A stretch of DNA of 64,000 nt from Terebella lapidaria (taxonomy: Eukaryota; Annelida; Polychaeta; Terebellida; Terebellidae). Below are positions 61,853-64,000 of the stretch, in pieces; the stretch's first letter is position 1; each line of letters starts with the position of its first letter. Where the stretch lies: NCBI GenBank assembly GCA_949152475.1, contig OX424564.1:29758165-29822164 (forward strand). Reading direction: 5' to 3'. The notes below the pieces were generated by a model that did no database searches, was not told the DNA's origin, and was given only the letters and a program-made list of their open reading frames with translations. The translations under genes and the position numbers were made by a program.

Positions 61853-63636
61853 TAGAAAACGGAGGACTGTTTAGTTGGAGTACGTTCGAAGATATTTTTT
61901 TGAAGGAATGCACCAATTTTTGCAGATGAACTCTTTCCCACAAATTATAAAATATCTATAGTATGTAGAATGATTTACAAATACATGTAATTGAACATAC
62001 ACGTTCTTCTCAACAAAAACATATATTGTATATTTCACATGTTAATTGCATATGTACATGTACATGTTTGTGATTCACTTTCCCTTCGAATCAGGATGAT
62101 TGTTTATTTGTTGGTCATGGATTTTGAGTTCTCATTTTTTTTTTTAGAAAATGTTTCTGCCATTTCCAATATGTTCAGTATCATACCTTAGAAATGTGCA
62201 TGTAGGTGTAAATGCATACACATACAAGTACATGTACTGATTCACTTTGCATAATTTGCAGTTTTATCAGTTAACCCATCAGATACATTTATTATACTAG
62301 ATCTAGTATCCATTTGTTTCTGCTTATTTTAGGAGGAAACTAAGTTTTTTCCCGTGTAAAAGCTCCGCAAATCTGCCAAGTTTTGTTTGTTTGTTTCCGA
62401 CTGTTCCTTTTAGTCAAATCTCGTTGAAATCTCGCTTCACTTCAATGGCATTTTTAATTAAATTCCCCCATAAACAAGCTTTCGGTGGTGATATTTTTAT
62501 GAAGTATTACCAGTGAAGTAGGAAAGAGTCATAGAAAAGACCATTTATTTGGGTCGTAACAAGTATTTCCACAAATACCGCACTCAGTTGGACTTTCTCT
62601 TGGCGGCTGGCATTTTGACCTTGACCCTGCAGCAATTTTTTGGGGCAGTACGCTAATTGGCGGGACTCGCTCACGTGATCATTTGCATATCATTATATCC
62701 ACGTGTATTTCATAAACATGTGGGTGTATCCGCCAAGACAGCTTCCCGATTGGACAATTCAGTGACTCTCTGGCTGGCGGGCCGACTGCCGTGACTGCTT
62801 ATCGGGGCCACACGAGAATTGAATTTGCCCACTGGAATATGGAATACCACCACTATCACATAATTATTATGTTGCCGTATCAACTTGTTTTTCATTGTTG
62901 CAATACCATACTGTATCTATATATTGTGCGGAATGTATATCCAAAACTTTGAGTGCATATGATTGCAAGAAAGCACTGTTCCAGTGGAGATCAAAACGGG
63001 AGTGGTGATGGGTATGAAACGGTGACATACAAAAAAAAAACGGTCGGAACACACGTCTCCTGGGATTATTATCACTAATAACTTATTACATTAACCATGA
63101 TTAGGTACACGGGCGTCATTTTCCTCCCAACGGGCCCCGGGCCCTCCCAATTAGCCACAGTTGAATAGCCTGTTGTGGTTCCAAGTGGCACTTTCAAGAA
63201 TGTAAACAAAAGAAAAAATTCAAAAATCCAAAAAAAACCAACATCATAGAGGAAGAGCCCTGCTCTTCCTAATAATATCATACCAAATGTACACAGCTAT
63301 TGTACAATATTTTCATCAAGTCATTGTTTTCATCATTCCATTTCTTGTCCCGCATGGAACTCGAACCAGAAATGTGTTATGCATGTACAGATATTCATGA
63401 ATTGCATTTGCAATTTTGCATGTCCGGAATTAATTGTGTGGCTGATTTATTTCATGAATATACATTTACAATTACAGAATGTATATGCATGAATACATAT
63501 ACGATCACCTCAACAATTTATTTTCGAGTTGTGTGCATCTATATGCATGGCTCAGCTACGCGTACATGAATGTAAATCAGTGTGTGGGCCAAGAAATATC
63601 CATGTGAGGTTTCTGTTCATAATGTACCCACTTATA
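61853..63636. other. 3' UTR of the LRR gene and intergenic DNA
   Basis: No clear AATAAA signal was found close to the stop codon. At 62590-62830 the sequence is less AT-rich and contains CACGTGATCATTTGCATAT (octamer-like ATTTGCAT) and CACGTG elements. This could be a regulatory region, but no exon is visible. The rest shows nothing recognisable. Confidence 0.4.
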
Positions 63637-63924
63637 CCGTATTGGTCCTAATAGTGGCGCATGCTCTAATAGTACCACACCCCCCTTTTTCTCCAAAAAC
63701 GCTCGATTTTTGTAACCTTGTATTTCACTTCTTATTTTTCTAATAAACTCTTGGAGTGTTCCAATCCACATTTTATGTTATTTGAGACATAATCAAGAGG
63801 ATTGAAGGCTTTAGGTACAATATTCAGTCATTTTCTGAAATTTGACCTCAGTTTTGCACGTGATGCTGCGCGCAAAACTGAGGTCTTGCTTCAGCATGCC
63901 TTGCTACTATTAGGACCAATACAG
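63637..63924. mobile_element. 288-bp MITE, copy 2
   Basis: Same family and orientation as 49236-49529. Ends CCGTATTGGTCCTAATAGT and ACTATTAGGACCAATACAG, flanked by TA (63635-63636, 63925-63926; TATA on both sides). An internal inverted pair (ACCTCAGTTTTGC / GCAAAACTGAGGT near 63846-63883) is intact here but not in copy 1. Confidence 0.85.
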
Positions 63925-64000
63925 TATAGGTATGGTTATATAGAGTGATGCAGTGTGAGTTCATACCTACATTTACTCATACACTACATCAAATCATGTT

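Noticed and set aside
1-64000. CRISPR arrays, operons, riboswitches or bacterial-type promoters
   Set aside because: Spliced genes and AATAAA signals show nuclear eukaryotic DNA; no spaced identical direct repeats of CRISPR type were found.

Overview
The window is metazoan nuclear DNA, AT-rich, with three intron-containing protein genes, all on the + strand, in its right half. GT-AG introns, AATAAA signals, long non-coding stretches, many short inverted-repeat DNA transposons and a Penelope-type reverse transcriptase fossil suggest a marine invertebrate (an invertebrate deuterostome or a lophotrochozoan). The sequence alone does not settle the phylum.

Layout. 1-10 kb holds no host gene I can support. 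It has a 20-bp minisatellite, a possible tRNA-type SINE, a 0.55-kb inverted-repeat element, a broken reverse-transcriptase element on the minus strand lying between two copies of a diverged 0.45-kb repeat, and an isolated GC-rich block at 9.44-9.96 kb. About 10.3-32 kb is a large, diverged, non-coding array in which related modules recur every 1.3-4.4 kb. Four transposon-like elements sit inside it; for two of them the empty site survives in a sister copy. 34.77-38.84 kb is a five-exon quinone reductase gene of the NQO1/NQO2 family (290 aa). 40.2-40.8 kb is a tandem repeat rich in TGACCT nuclear-receptor half-sites. 42.2-53.7 kb is a 14-exon gene for a USP10-type ubiquitin hydrolase (1029 aa), followed by an about 2-kb 3' UTR. 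60.29-61.85 kb is a two-coding-exon leucine-rich-repeat membrane protein (415 aa), probably with a non-coding first exon near 57.8 kb.

Most notable: introns 8 and 10 of the USP10 gene carry four copies of a 64-65-nt hairpin, all in the sense direction. The two stem arms are almost identical in all four while loops and flanks have diverged. This is the pattern expected of a microRNA or another selected structured RNA family, and I do not recognise the family. Other points are a 1.06-kb element in intron 12 built of 339-bp units that each carry a near-perfect RFX-type palindrome, a quinone reductase that mixes NQO1-like and NQO2-like residues, and a predicted FGxF-type G3BP-binding motif at the USP10 N-terminus.

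The three genes are unrelated in function (redox detoxification, deubiquitination, cell-surface recognition), and nothing indicates joint regulation. Exon joins were made by hand; all three coding sequences sum to a whole number of codons.
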